64,000 bases of DNA. It comes from Mesorhizobium sp. B2-1-1 (GTDB lineage: Bacteria; Pseudomonadota; Alphaproteobacteria; Rhizobiales; Rhizobiaceae). Shown here in pieces: positions 11,130 to 19,919 of this stretch (position 1 is its first letter; every line of letters starts with the position of its first letter). The position numbers and the translations under genes are program-made. Location: NCBI RefSeq assembly GCF_006442975.2, contig NZ_CP083954.1, forward strand, positions 1,116,001-1,180,000, in the 5' to 3' direction. Below the pieces are notes generated by a model. That model ran no database searches. It saw only the letters and a program-made list of their open reading frames with translations, and had not been told where the DNA came from.

Positions 11130-12002
11130 CTATTGCCGGCGGGTTTCCGGCGCCGGGACCTGCGGTGGCGGCAGCGGGATCGATATGCGTTCGCGGTCGA
11201 ACTCCTGCTTGGCCCGCTTGGTGAGGTCGGCCTGGGCGGCGAAGAAATCCGCCGATGATGTCCAGTAGCGCAAGGTGATCGAGACGGTGCTTTCGCCCAA
11301 TGCCGCGACAAAGGCGGTCGGCGCCGGCTCACGCTTGACGCGGCGCTCGGCGGCGGCGATCGCAAGCAGCGTCTTCTGGGCGCGGTCGATGTCGTTCCAG
11401 GAGCCGATCGAGAGGGTGATGTCGCCGCGCCGCACGCCGTTGCGCGAAAAATTGCGCACCGGCTGGTTCCACAGCGTCGAGTTGGGCGCCAGGATGTAGA
11501 CGCCTTCGGCGCTCCGGAGCTTGGTGGCGAAAAGGCCGATTTCCTCGATCGAGCCGGCAATGGACCCGACTTCGACGGATTCGCCGATGCGGAACGGCCG
11601 CAATGCCAAAAGCATGATCCCGGCGGCAATGTTCTGCAGCGTGCCTTGCAGCGCCAGGCCGATGGCCAGGCCGATGGCGCCGATCGCGGCGATGATCGAG
11701 GCCGTCTGCACGCCGAACTGGCCGAGCACCATGATGACGACCAGGACGAGGATGGCATAGCGGACGATCTTGGAAAAGAAGTGCCGCAGCGTCTGGTCAA
11801 AGCCGTGGATGTGGCCCAGGCCGGCAAAGATCGAGCGCTCGGCAAAGCCGGCGACGATGTAGCCGACAACCAGAAGGATGACGGCGCCGACCGCCGAAAG
11901 GGAATAGGAGACAATGAGCGCGCTGAGCTGAGAGAGCCCCGCCTGCACGGTCAGGAGGGCATTTTGCGGGTCGATCGGCATAATGGGATTCCGGTTGATC
12001 AA
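11130..12002 (-). CDS. Small-conductance mechanosensitive channel (MscS family)
   Basis: Inner-membrane channel that opens on membrane tension to release osmolytes. Three membrane segments lie in the first ~110 residues, the pore helix region is AIGAIGLAIGLALQGTLQNIAAG (the family's GLALQ-N signature), and the beta domain contains LAPNSTLWNQPVRNFS. The length, 290 residues, fits the minimal MscS form. A second in-frame ATG lies 7 codons in and could be the true start. Confidence 0.92.
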   Translation of the reverse strand: MINRNPIMPIDPQNALLTVQAGLSQLSALIVSYSLSAVGAVILLVVGYIVAGFAERSIFAGLGHIHGFDQTLRHFFSKIVRYAILVLVVIMVLGQFGVQTASIIAAIGAIGLAIGLALQGTLQNIAAGIMLLALRPFRIGESVEVGSIAGSIEEIGLFATKLRSAEGVYILAPNSTLWNQPVRNFSRNGVRRGDITLSIGSWNDIDRAQKTLLAIAAAERRVKREPAPTAFVAALGESTVSITLRYWTSSADFFAAQADLTKRAKQEFDRERISIPLPPPQVPAPETRRQ

Positions 12003-12139
12003 TCAGCCGATAACCCCTGCGGAACGCCTGGGTTCCGATCTTTTGAGTGTCGCGCGGAACAAGCGGAGCCTCAATGAGTTCGCATGGAAGCGGGGCTCCG
12101 TCTTGAAACTGCAACGGAACTCTGCCTATCTAAGCGGTG

Positions 12140-12159
12140 TCACCCGCTTTCAGGGGTGA
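12140..12159 (+). promoter_or_regulatory. Hairpin in the rsfS leader
   Basis: TCACCC and GGGTGA form a 6-bp stem with an 8-base loop. It overlaps the furthest upstream GTG in the rsfS frame and so counts slightly against that start. Confidence 0.3.
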
Positions 12160-12223
12160 TTTGGTTGTTCTTGCTGCGAAAGGAAATACACTGAGAACAG
12201 CACTGCGGAAGAAGGCCGACATC

Positions 12224-12601
12224 GTGCCTTCGCCGGCCGGGATCAGCGTAAACGACGCCGTGTCCCGCGCCATCAAGACAGTCCTTGCCAGTCTGGAAGA
12301 CTCCAAGGCCGAAAACATCGTCTCAATCGACATTCAGGGAAAATCGAGCCTCGGCGACTACATGGTCGTCGCGTCGGGTCGATCGCACCGTCATGTCTCG
12401 GCTGTTGCCGATCATCTCCTCAAGGCGTTGAAGGATGCCGGCCTCGGCACGGCGCGTGTCGAGGGGCTGTCCGGCGCCGACTGGGTCCTGATCGATTCAG
12501 GCGACATTATCGTCCATGTCTTCCGCCCCGAAATCCGCGAATTCTACAATCTCGAAAAGATGTGGCAGGCGCCGGACCTCGAGGAAGAGACCTTGCACTG
12601 A
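12224..12601 (+). CDS. rsfS: Ribosome silencing factor RsfS
   Basis: Binds L14 and blocks subunit joining in starvation. The core, from VLASLEDSKAENIVSIDIQG to FRPEIREFYNLEKMW, contains the family segments GDYMVVASGRS and VLIDSGDIIVHVF. I chose GTG 12224 because GAAGG lies 8 bases upstream; the frame extends to GTG 12137, which would add 29 residues. rsfS-rlmH is a widely conserved pair, and both act on the ribosome. Confidence 0.92.
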   Translation: MPSPAGISVNDAVSRAIKTVLASLEDSKAENIVSIDIQGKSSLGDYMVVASGRSHRHVSAVADHLLKALKDAGLGTARVEGLSGADWVLIDSGDIIVHVFRPEIREFYNLEKMWQAPDLEEETLH

Positions 12602-12685
12602 GCCGGTTGGTTTGGATGCGTGCCGTGGTTCCTGGCCCATTGACGATTTTCGGGCGACACGCATCGGCGGCCCTCTGAGGCGAGG

Positions 12686-13168
12686 ATGAAGATTACCGTT
12701 CATGCCGTGGGCCGGATGAAAAGCGGCCCCGAGAGAGAACTCGCCGACCGCTATTTCGAGCGTTTCTCCAAGAGCGGCCCGGCTGTCGGCCTCGAATTCT
12801 CCGGCATCGCCGAGATCGCCGAAGGCCGCGCCCAGAACGCCGATGAACGCCGGCGCGATGAAGGCGCAAGGCTGCAGGCGCAGTTGCAGCCCGGCTCGGC
12901 GCTGATCCTGCTCGACGAGCGCGGCAAGAACCTGTCCTCGGAAGATTTCGCCGGCCGCATCGGCCAGTTGCGCGACGCCGGCCGCAAGGCGCTGGCGCTG
13001 GCTATAGGCGGCGCTGACGGCCACGATCCGTCGTTGCGCGCGCAGGCCGAGCTGGTGATGTCTTTCGGTGCGCTGACATGGCCGCACCAATTGGTGCGGG
13101 TGATGCTGGCAGAGCAGCTCTACAGGGTCTCGACGATCCTGTCCGGCCACCCCTATCACAGAGCCTGA
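12686..13168 (+). CDS. rlmH: 23S rRNA (pseudouridine-1915-N3)-methyltransferase RlmH
   Basis: SPOUT methyltransferase that modifies helix 69 of 23S rRNA in assembled ribosomes. MKITVHAVGRMK start, LDERGKNLSSEDFA, the SAM-site loop FAIGGADGH-like segment ALAIGGADGHDP, and the terminal HQLVRVMLAEQLYRVSTI-HPYH. The length is 160 residues. It follows rsfS by 84 bases. Confidence 0.96.
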   Translation: MKITVHAVGRMKSGPERELADRYFERFSKSGPAVGLEFSGIAEIAEGRAQNADERRRDEGARLQAQLQPGSALILLDERGKNLSSEDFAGRIGQLRDAGRKALALAIGGADGHDPSLRAQAELVMSFGALTWPHQLVRVMLAEQLYRVSTILSGHPYHRA

Positions 13169-13335
13169 AGGTCGCATCGCACCGAATTCCGCCCCAATGC
13201 CGCGCAAGATCACCGCTTCGGGCCGGCTTTCCCTATTTTGCTCACCGGTGTGCGAAACCGCTGCACAGTTTTGGGCGATGCGCATTAATATGGTTGATGG
13301 TTCGTTAACGAAGCCGCAGATAGAGTCCATCCCGC

Positions 13336-14715
13336 ATGGCTGAAGGCTGGAAATCGACGACGGGCTCATCGACAGCGGGCTCCTGGCGCGCGCGCTGCGG
13401 CATCGCGGCGGCGGTGGTCATCCTGTCGCTCAATGCCGCGTGGGCCGAGAACACGCTCGACACGGCCCCCGATCCGGGCCAGAGCCGCGCCGAATACGAA
13501 CAGATCTCCAAGGAGATAAGCCTGTCGTCCGAGCGGCTGGCCAAGCTGGCCGCCGACATCGCCGCAGTCAAGAAGGACCACGCCTCGATCACCGCCGCGC
13601 TGATCCAGTCGGCAATGACCGAGCAAAAGCTTGGGCAGGATATCGAGGACATCGGCGCCAAGCTGGAGGGGCTGAAGACCCAGCAGCAGAAGATCCGCGC
13701 CTCGCTGATGGCGCGGCGCGACGTGCTGGCGGAGGTGCTGGGCGCATTGCAGCGCATGGGGCTGAACCCGCCGCCGGCGATCCTGGTCAAGCCGGAGGAC
13801 GCGCTGTCGTCGGTGCGCAGCGCCATCTTGCTTGGCGCCGTGGTGCCTGAATTGCGCCAGCAGACCGACAGGCTCCTGGCCGACCTCAAGGAGCAGACAA
13901 GAGTGACGGCCTCGATCGAGGCCGAGCGGGCACGGCTGACGGCGGCAGTCGGCGAGCAGACTGCGGAAAAGAAGCGGCTCGGCATGCTGCTGGAAGCCAA
14001 GCAGAAGCTCGAAGCCGACACGCAGGCGCAGTTGTCGGCCGAGCGACAGCATTCCGAGGCGCTCGCGGCCAAGGCCAGCAGCCTGAAGGAATTGATCGCC
14101 TCGCTCGAAGCCCAGGCCGAACGCAACCGCAAGGCCGCGGATGCCGCAAAGGCCGCGGAGGCCGGCCAAGCCGGCGGCGACAAGGCGGGCGGCGACAAGG
14201 CGGGCAGGGATAAGGCGGGCGGCGATATGACGGCGTCGCTGCCGGTTCCCGAGGCCAACCGGCTTGCCGCTGCGGCACCCTTCTCGGCGCTGCAAGGACA
14301 GATCGCGCTGCCGGTCATCGGCCGCATCAAACGCCGGTTCGGCGCCGAAGACGGTAACGGCGCGGTGATGCTTGGGGACATGGTTGCGACACAATCGGGC
14401 GCCATCGTCACCGCACCGGCGGATGGGAATGTGCTTTATGCGGGGCCGTTTCGCTCCTACGGTCAACTCTTGATCCTGAATGCCGGCGACGGTTATCATG
14501 TCGTCCTGGCGGGGATGAGCAGAATCAGCGTCGCAACCGGCCAATCAGTGCTCGCAGGAGAGCCGGTCGGTGCGATGGGAGAGGCCCGGGTGGCAAGCAC
14601 CTCGGCTTCGAAGAATGGAAATGCCACGCCGGAGCTCTATGTCGAGTTCCGCAAGGATGGAAAACCCGTCGATCCGACCCCATGGTGGGCGGACCGTTTT
14701 TCTGGAAGGACGTGA
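13336..14715 (+). CDS. EnvC-like murein hydrolase activator (coiled coil plus degenerate M23/LytM domain)
   Basis: Likely activates septal amidases in the periplasm. A signal segment (residues ~20-38, ending AAWA) precedes long coiled coils (45-265), a low-complexity stretch of GGDKA repeats (280-297), and a C-terminal LytM-like domain from about 325 (VTAPADGNVLYAGPFRSYG). The M23 zinc ligands (HxxxD and HxH) are not evident: the HxH position reads VVLAG. That fits a non-catalytic activator of EnvC type. The length is 459 residues. The stop is 1 base from the ctpA start, so the two are cotranscribed, matching cell-wall roles. No good ribosome site is visible. Confidence 0.85.
   Translation: MAEGWKSTTGSSTAGSWRARCGIAAAVVILSLNAAWAENTLDTAPDPGQSRAEYEQISKEISLSSERLAKLAADIAAVKKDHASITAALIQSAMTEQKLGQDIEDIGAKLEGLKTQQQKIRASLMARRDVLAEVLGALQRMGLNPPPAILVKPEDALSSVRSAILLGAVVPELRQQTDRLLADLKEQTRVTASIEAERARLTAAVGEQTAEKKRLGMLLEAKQKLEADTQAQLSAERQHSEALAAKASSLKELIASLEAQAERNRKAADAAKAAEAGQAGGDKAGGDKAGRDKAGGDMTASLPVPEANRLAAAAPFSALQGQIALPVIGRIKRRFGAEDGNGAVMLGDMVATQSGAIVTAPADGNVLYAGPFRSYGQLLILNAGDGYHVVLAGMSRISVATGQSVLAGEPVGAMGEARVASTSASKNGNATPELYVEFRKDGKPVDPTPWWADRFSGRT
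14173..14226 (+). repeat. In-frame 15-bp tandem repeat encoding GGDKA
   Basis: Three full copies and one partial of a 15-bp unit (GGCGGCGACAAGGCG consensus) lie within the EnvC-like gene, in the linker between coiled coil and LytM domain. The third copy has a G-to-R change. Such a unit can vary in number by slippage. Confidence 0.85.
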
Positions 14716-14716
14716 A

Positions 14717-16048
14717 ATGATGCGGAAACTGTCGCTTCTGTTTGCCGGTGCGCTGATGGGCGCGTCCGCCATGAGCCTGGTCTATGGCGCGCCCGGCTCG
14801 GCAGCGAACGCTGCGGGGTCGGAGACCTACAAGCAACTGGCGATCTTCGGCGATATCTTCGAGCGGGTGCGGGCGCAGTATGTGACACCGCCCGACGACA
14901 AATCGCTGGTCGAGAACGCCATCAACGGCATGCTTGCCTCGCTCGACCCGCACTCCTCGTACATGAACGCCGAGCAGGCGCAGGACATGCGCGTGCAGAC
15001 CAAGGGTGAATTCGGCGGCCTCGGCATCGAGGTCACCATGGAGAACGACCTGGTCAAGGTGATCACGCCGATCGACGATACGCCGGCCGCCAAGGCGGGC
15101 GTGCTGGCAGGCGATTACATCGCCAAGATCGATGGCGAGGAGGTTCGCGGCCTGACCCTGAACGACGCGGTCGACAAGATGCGCGGCCTGGTCAACACGC
15201 CGATCAAGCTCACCATCCTGCGCCAGGGCGCCGACAAGCCGATCGAGCTGACGGTCGTGCGCGACATCATCAAGGTCAAGGCGGTCAAGTTTCGGGTCGA
15301 GAACGACATCGGCTACATGAAGATCACCTCCTTCACCGAAAAGACCTATGACGACCTCGAGAATGCCATCGACACCATCAAGAAGCAGGTGCCGAACGAC
15401 AAGCTCAAGGGCTATGTGCTCGATCTGCGCCTCAATCCCGGCGGTCTGCTCGATCAGGCGGTGAGCGTATCGGATGCCTTCCTCAACCGTGGCGAGATCG
15501 TTTCGACGCGCGGCCGCGATCCCAAGGACGTTACCCGCTTCGACGCCAAGTCCAAGCAGGTCGACGATATCGGCGGCAAGCCGCTGATCGTGCTGGTCAA
15601 TGGCGGATCGGCGAGCGCGTCCGAAATCGTCGCTGGCGCGCTGCAGGACCTACGCCGCGCCACGGTGGTCGGAACGCAGTCCTTCGGCAAGGGTTCGGTG
15701 CAGACCATCATCCCGCTTGGCGAGAACGGCGCGCTCAGGCTGACGACGGCGCTCTATTACACGCCGTCCGGCAAGTCGATCCAGGGCAAGGGCATCACGC
15801 CCGACATCAAGGTCGACCAGCCGCTGCCGCCGGAACTGCAGGGCAGGGACCTGACGCGCGGCGAATCCGACCTCAAGGGCCACATCAAGGGTGCCGACGA
15901 GAGCTCGACCGGTTCGGGCTCGGCAGCCTATGTGCCGCCGGATCCGAAGAACGACCTCCAGCTCATCTATGCCGAGCAGCTTCTGCGCGGCCAGAAGACC
16001 GATCCGTCCTTCCCGCCCAATCCGCAGAAGGCTGTCCTCAACCAGTAA
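14717..16048 (+). CDS. ctpA: C-terminal processing protease CtpA (S41 family)
   Basis: Periplasmic serine/lysine-dyad protease that trims envelope proteins and murein enzymes. A signal segment (LSLLFAGALMGASAMSLVYG) precedes the N-terminal helices, a PDZ domain (GGLGIEVTMEND..AGDYIAKIDGEEV), and an S41 core with Ser in NGGSASASEIVAGAL and Lys in QSFGKGSVQT. The length from ATG 14717 is 443 residues; GGAAGGA lies 6 bases upstream and a second ATG follows immediately. Directly downstream of the EnvC-like gene, as in other rhizobia. Confidence 0.95.
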   Translation: MMRKLSLLFAGALMGASAMSLVYGAPGSAANAAGSETYKQLAIFGDIFERVRAQYVTPPDDKSLVENAINGMLASLDPHSSYMNAEQAQDMRVQTKGEFGGLGIEVTMENDLVKVITPIDDTPAAKAGVLAGDYIAKIDGEEVRGLTLNDAVDKMRGLVNTPIKLTILRQGADKPIELTVVRDIIKVKAVKFRVENDIGYMKITSFTEKTYDDLENAIDTIKKQVPNDKLKGYVLDLRLNPGGLLDQAVSVSDAFLNRGEIVSTRGRDPKDVTRFDAKSKQVDDIGGKPLIVLVNGGSASASEIVAGALQDLRRATVVGTQSFGKGSVQTIIPLGENGALRLTTALYYTPSGKSIQGKGITPDIKVDQPLPPELQGRDLTRGESDLKGHIKGADESSTGSGSAAYVPPDPKNDLQLIYAEQLLRGQKTDPSFPPNPQKAVLNQ

Positions 16049-16098
16049 CAGGTGGCGGCCAACAACGGGTCTGGCCGCCCGATGGAAGCAATGCGATG

Positions 16099-16128
16099 CT
16101 GCCGGGACCGAAAGGTTCCGGCAGTTTG
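16099..16128 (+). terminator. Probable terminator after ctpA
   Basis: An 11-bp stem CTGCCGGGACC/GGTTCCGGCAG (one G-U pair) with a GAAA tetraloop is followed by TTTGATT. A second hairpin, GGCGGCCA/TGGCCGCC at 16054-16079, lies between the ctpA stop and this one. Confidence 0.6.
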
Positions 16129-16246
16129 ATTCGGGGGTAACGCGAATCCCTCGATACAGGGCGCCAGGGGTGCGCCGGGGTTGAAGAATTCGCGCATGTC
16201 TCTTCGAAAGGTTCCATGTTCGAAGCCATGCGGACGGGGACAGGGC

Positions 16247-17422
16247 TTGGCTGATATCGGCAAGGACATCGAACGACCGCTCGGACTGACTGTCCGTCCG
16301 CCGCGCGCCGCCGGCAAGGTCAGCGTGGGTGCGCTCGTGGCTGCGTTCGTCGTGCTGGCCGTTGTCGGCGTCTCCGGCGCGATCGCGCTCAGGGACAAGC
16401 CGTTTCGCAAGCCGCAGGAAGTCGCGGTTTCGACGCCGAAAGTGGTGCCGGAGCCGACCGCTGCGCCGTCCGCTTTGGCGCCGGTCACGACGCCAAAGGC
16501 GGAAATGCCGGCCAAGGCTGGGGGCCCGCAGATCATCCATGTGCAGACAGAGGAAGGCGATGGTCCGCCCAAGGCGGCAATCGTCATCCGCGATCCGTCG
16601 ACCATCGGCCAAAACCTGAAGATCGCGCATATTCCCGACAGGGCGCTGATCGAGGCCGGCGATGCCGGCCCCTTGCCGGTGCGCGCCGCAGACGGCCGGC
16701 GGCCCTTCGATGTCTACGCGCGGCCGTGGTCAGGCGCGCGCGGCGCCCGCGTGGCGATCGTCATCGGCGGGCTCGCGGTTTCACAGACCGGCACCCAGGC
16801 GGCCATCGCCAAGCTGCCGGCGGAAGTGACGCTGGCGTTCGCGCCGCAAGGCAACAGCATCGGCCGCTGGATGCAGGCCGCCCGGCAGAGCGGCCACGAG
16901 ATCGTCATGCAGGTGCCGCTCGAACCGTTCGACTATCCCAATGTCAACCCCGGGCGCAACACGCTGACGGTGGCGGCGAGCGCGGAAGAGAACCTGAAGA
17001 ACCTGCGCTGGGCACTGTCGCGGACGACGAACTATACCGGTGTCATGAACTATATGGGCGCGCGGTTTTCCGCCGACCCGGCGGCAATGGAACCCTTCAT
17101 GGCCGAGCTCGGCAAACGCGGGCTCGCCTATATCGACGACGGCTCGTCGGCGCGTAGCCTGGCGCCGGATCTGGCGCTGAAGGACGGCGTGCCCTTCGTC
17201 TCCGGCGACACGGCGATCGACGCCGTGCAGGATCGCGGCGCCATCCTGAAGAAACTGGACAGCCTGGAGGCGACCGCCCGTGCCAAGGGAACCGCGGTCG
17301 GCATCGGCTCCGCTTTCGACCTGACGGTCGACACGGTGTCGTCATGGGCGGCCGAGGCCAAGAAACGCGGCATCGAGATCGTGCCGATTTCAGCGGTGGC
17401 GATCGATCCGCAAAAGGGCTAG
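16247..17422 (+). CDS. Divergent polysaccharide deacetylase family protein
   Basis: Membrane-anchored periplasmic protein of the PF04748-type family, often found beside EnvC and CtpA homologues. One membrane segment ([20 protein letters not shown]) and a Pro/Ala-rich linker precede the domain beginning about residue 160 ([43 protein letters not shown]). I chose TTG 16247 (GGGG 7 bases upstream); an ATG at 16181 in the same frame would add 22 residues without clear homology. Activity is unproven for the family. It ends 27 bases before rppH. Confidence 0.8.
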   Translation: MADIGKDIERPLGLTVRPPRAAGKVSVGALVAAFVVLAVVGVSGAIALRDKPFRKPQEVAVSTPKVVPEPTAAPSALAPVTTPKAEMPAKAGGPQIIHVQTEEGDGPPKAAIVIRDPSTIGQNLKIAHIPDRALIEAGDAGPLPVRAADGRRPFDVYARPWSGARGARVAIVIGGLAVSQTGTQAAIAKLPAEVTLAFAPQGNSIGRWMQAARQSGHEIVMQVPLEPFDYPNVNPGRNTLTVAASAEENLKNLRWALSRTTNYTGVMNYMGARFSADPAAMEPFMAELGKRGLAYIDDGSSARSLAPDLALKDGVPFVSGDTAIDAVQDRGAILKKLDSLEATARAKGTAVGIGSAFDLTVDTVSSWAAEAKKRGIEIVPISAVAIDPQKG

Positions 17423-17449
17423 CCACCGGGAAACAGCTTGAAAGACTGA

Positions 17450-17976
17450 ATGATGCCGAAGACGAAGAAGGTCGACCGCGAGACGCTGCCCTACCGTCCC
17501 TGTGTCGGGCTGATGATCCTCAACGCCGAGGGCCTGGTCTGGGTCGGCCATCGCATAGCCGAGCCGGACAGCGAATTCGCCGGCACCACGCAGCTCTGGC
17601 AGATGCCGCAAGGCGGCATCGACAAGGGCGAGGAGCCCCTGCAGGCGGCGGAGGAGCGGAGCTCTATGAGGAGACCGGCATGCGCAGCGTCTCGCTGCTC
17701 GCCGAGGCGCCGGACTGGATCAACTATGATCTGCCGGACAACCTGGTCGGCGTCGCCTTCAAGGGGCGCTATCGGGGTCAGACGCAGCGATGGTTCGCCT
17801 TCCGCTTCCATGGCGATACCAGCGAGATCCAGATCAATCCGCCGCCCGGCGGCCACACCGCCGAATTCGACAAATGGTCGTGGCGGCCGATGCAGGAGCT
17901 GCCCGACCTGATCGTGCCGTTCAAGCGCAAGGTCTATGAAGACGTGGTGACGGCGTTCCGTCACCTTGTGCCATAG
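17450..17976 (+). pseudogene. rppH: RNA pyrophosphohydrolase RppH, frameshifted by a missing base
   Basis: RppH removes pyrophosphate from mRNA 5' ends and starts decay. The frame from 17450 reads [20 protein letters not shown] and [19 protein letters not shown] normally, then derails at 17657-17661, inside the Nudix box. The remainder ([20 protein letters not shown] to FRHLVP) is intact in the -1 frame. Adding one G after CGG at 17659 restores REL-EE of the Nudix box and a 175-residue protein, near the E. coli length (176). Every other part looks functional, so this is either a recent mutation or a sequencing error in a GC-rich run. Confidence 0.85.
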
Positions 17977-18068
17977 CTGGACGGGCCGAGGCCGCGGTTC
18001 AAACGCCAGCGGTTGCCGCGCCGGTTCGACCGTCTTATTGATGTCCATCCGCCACAAGAAGGGCCGCC

Positions 18069-19208
18069 ATGCACGACGCCCCCAAAAGATCGCTGCCCGA
18101 GGAAGCCGACGCCACAAGCGAGGCTGCTGCCGGGGCCATCCTCACCATCGACCTTGGCGCGATCCGCGAAAATTACCGGCGGCTGAAGGCGCGGCTGGGC
18201 GGCGTGCGCTGCGCGGGCGTGGTCAAGGCCGACGGCTACGGTCTCGGCGCCGCGCAAGTGGCATCGGCGCTGATGAAGGAAGGCTGCGACATCTTCTTCG
18301 TCGCGCTGCTGTCCGAAGGCATCGCGCTGCGCAAGGCGGTGGGGGCCGGACCGGACATCTACGTGCTGAACGGGCTGCCGCCGGGTTCCGAGCCGGAAGC
18401 GGTGGCGGCTGGCTTGTGCGCTGTCATCAACAGTGGCGCACAGTTGCAAGCCTGGCGCGCAGCGGCACACCGCGCCGGGCGCCGGCTCCCGGCTGCCGTC
18501 CAGGTCGACAGCGGCATGTCGCGGCTTGGGATGGCGCCAGCCGAGGTCGAGGCGGTGGCCGGGGATCTCGGCGCTTTCGATGGCATCGACGTCAGATATG
18601 TGATGAGCCACCTGGCCTGCGCCGATGAACCGCGCCACCCAGCCAATGAACAGCAGAGGCTGGCATTCGCGCGGTTGCGTGCCATGCTACCCGTGGCGCC
18701 GGCCTCGCTCGCCAACTCCTCCGGCATCTTTTTAGGCCCGCTTTATCATTGCGATCTCGCCCGGCCCGGTGCCGCCCTCTACGGCATCAACCCGACGCCT
18801 GGCGAAGCCAACCCGATGCTGCCCGTGGTCGGGCTGCAGGCCAAGGTGGCGCAGACGCGCAGTGTCCAAAAGGGCACTGGCGTCGGCTATGGCCACAGCT
18901 ACCATGCGCAGGGCCCGCTCAGCCTGGCGACGATTTCATTCGGCTATGCGGACGGCTGGCTGCGCCGCTCCGCTTCGGCCGCATGGTTCGAGGCGGTGCG
19001 CCTGCCTTTCCTCGGGCGCGTGTCGATGGATTCGATCATTCTCGACATTTCCGCCTTGCCGCCCGGCCGGCTCGGAGAGGGCGACCTGGTGGAGTTGCTA
19101 GGGCCCTCACAGAGCGTCGATGATGCTGCCGACCATGCCGGCACCATCGGGTATGAAATCCTGGCCAGCCTCGGAACGCGTTTTCACCGGCGCTATCTGG
19201 GCGGTTGA
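18069..19208 (+). CDS. alr: Alanine racemase
   Basis: PLP enzyme interconverting L- and D-alanine. PLP lysine K53 lies in VVKADGYG; the substrate-binding segment is VDSGMSRLGM; the second catalytic base is the Tyr in GTGVGYGHSY; RVSMDSIILDIS is the late family signature. The length is 379 residues, with AAGGG 5 bases upstream of the ATG. dadA lies 1.4 kb downstream on the same strand, suggesting use in L-alanine catabolism (racemise, then oxidise D-alanine) as well as wall synthesis. Confidence 0.96.
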   Translation: MHDAPKRSLPEEADATSEAAAGAILTIDLGAIRENYRRLKARLGGVRCAGVVKADGYGLGAAQVASALMKEGCDIFFVALLSEGIALRKAVGAGPDIYVLNGLPPGSEPEAVAAGLCAVINSGAQLQAWRAAAHRAGRRLPAAVQVDSGMSRLGMAPAEVEAVAGDLGAFDGIDVRYVMSHLACADEPRHPANEQQRLAFARLRAMLPVAPASLANSSGIFLGPLYHCDLARPGAALYGINPTPGEANPMLPVVGLQAKVAQTRSVQKGTGVGYGHSYHAQGPLSLATISFGYADGWLRRSASAAWFEAVRLPFLGRVSMDSIILDISALPPGRLGEGDLVELLGPSQSVDDAADHAGTIGYEILASLGTRFHRRYLGG

Positions 19209-19483
19209 GCGGTTTGGCCGCGCTTGACAAGCGGGCGCCATTCGGCAAGCTTTGGCACATGAGCAAGCTCGCTTATATCAAAACCTTCTTCAGGGTCTGC
19301 CCGATCGCGGGATCGTAGCCCCGGCGCGGCCGCCTTCCGGCGTCCGTCCGTACCGGGGCATCCATCCATCCACAATCGCCATCAAGCCGAACAGCCCTTC
19401 GCGGCTGCCGGCCTTTCATCACGCCGCCGCCAGCGCGCCGGCAGGCGCGCATCCGCTCGATGCGCCGGTCCATGAGGTTTGCC

Positions 19484-19906
19484 ATGCAACACGCGAAAGA
19501 ACTGCGTCCAAACAGCCATCTTCTGATCAGCGACGCCGACCATGACAGGCTAACGGGGCTGGCGAGGGCTTTGCTCGATCGCGCGCCCGAGACGGCCGAG
19601 GAGCTGCTTTCGGAAATGGACAGGGCCGTCGTCACGAACGCGGCGGCGATGCCGGCCGGTGTGGTGCGAATGGGTTCGACGGTGATCGTGCGCGGCGAAA
19701 GCGGCGACGCCCAGCGCATCATGCTGGTCTACCCGGGTGAGGCCGACATAGCCGAGAACCGCATCTCGGTGCTGACGCCGATGGGAACCGCGCTCATTGG
19801 CGCGAGTGTTGGGCAGGCGGTTTGCTGGAACGGTCGTGGCGGTCGGGAACTGTCAGTGACCGTCGAGGCCGTCGATGCGCCGGCTTCCGGCCCGCAACGA
19901 GCTTGA
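19484..19906 (+). CDS. Rnk/GreA-GreB C-domain family protein
   Basis: Member of the family that binds RNA polymerase in the secondary channel; E. coli Rnk regulates nucleoside diphosphate kinase. The 140 residues hold a short N-terminal helical part (ADHDRLTGLARALL) and a GreA-type beta domain (VRMGSTVIVRGESGD, RIMLVYPGEAD, SVLTPMGTALIGASVGQAV). I chose ATG 19484 with GAGG 6 bases upstream. The 275 bases before it hold no gene that I can support; TTGACA at 19224 may be a -35 element. A second member of the family follows directly. Confidence 0.8.
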   Translation: MQHAKELRPNSHLLISDADHDRLTGLARALLDRAPETAEELLSEMDRAVVTNAAAMPAGVVRMGSTVIVRGESGDAQRIMLVYPGEADIAENRISVLTPMGTALIGASVGQAVCWNGRGGRELSVTVEAVDAPASGPQRA

Positions 19907-19919
19907 TGGCGAGGCGGTG

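Noticed and set aside
14170..14230. CRISPR-like array
   Set aside because: The only regular short repeat found is a contiguous in-frame 15-bp repeat with no spacers. No array was found in the window.
17640..17680. Programmed frameshift in rppH
   Set aside because: No slippery heptamer, no stimulatory structure seen, and RppH is not known to use one. Mutation or sequencing error fits better.
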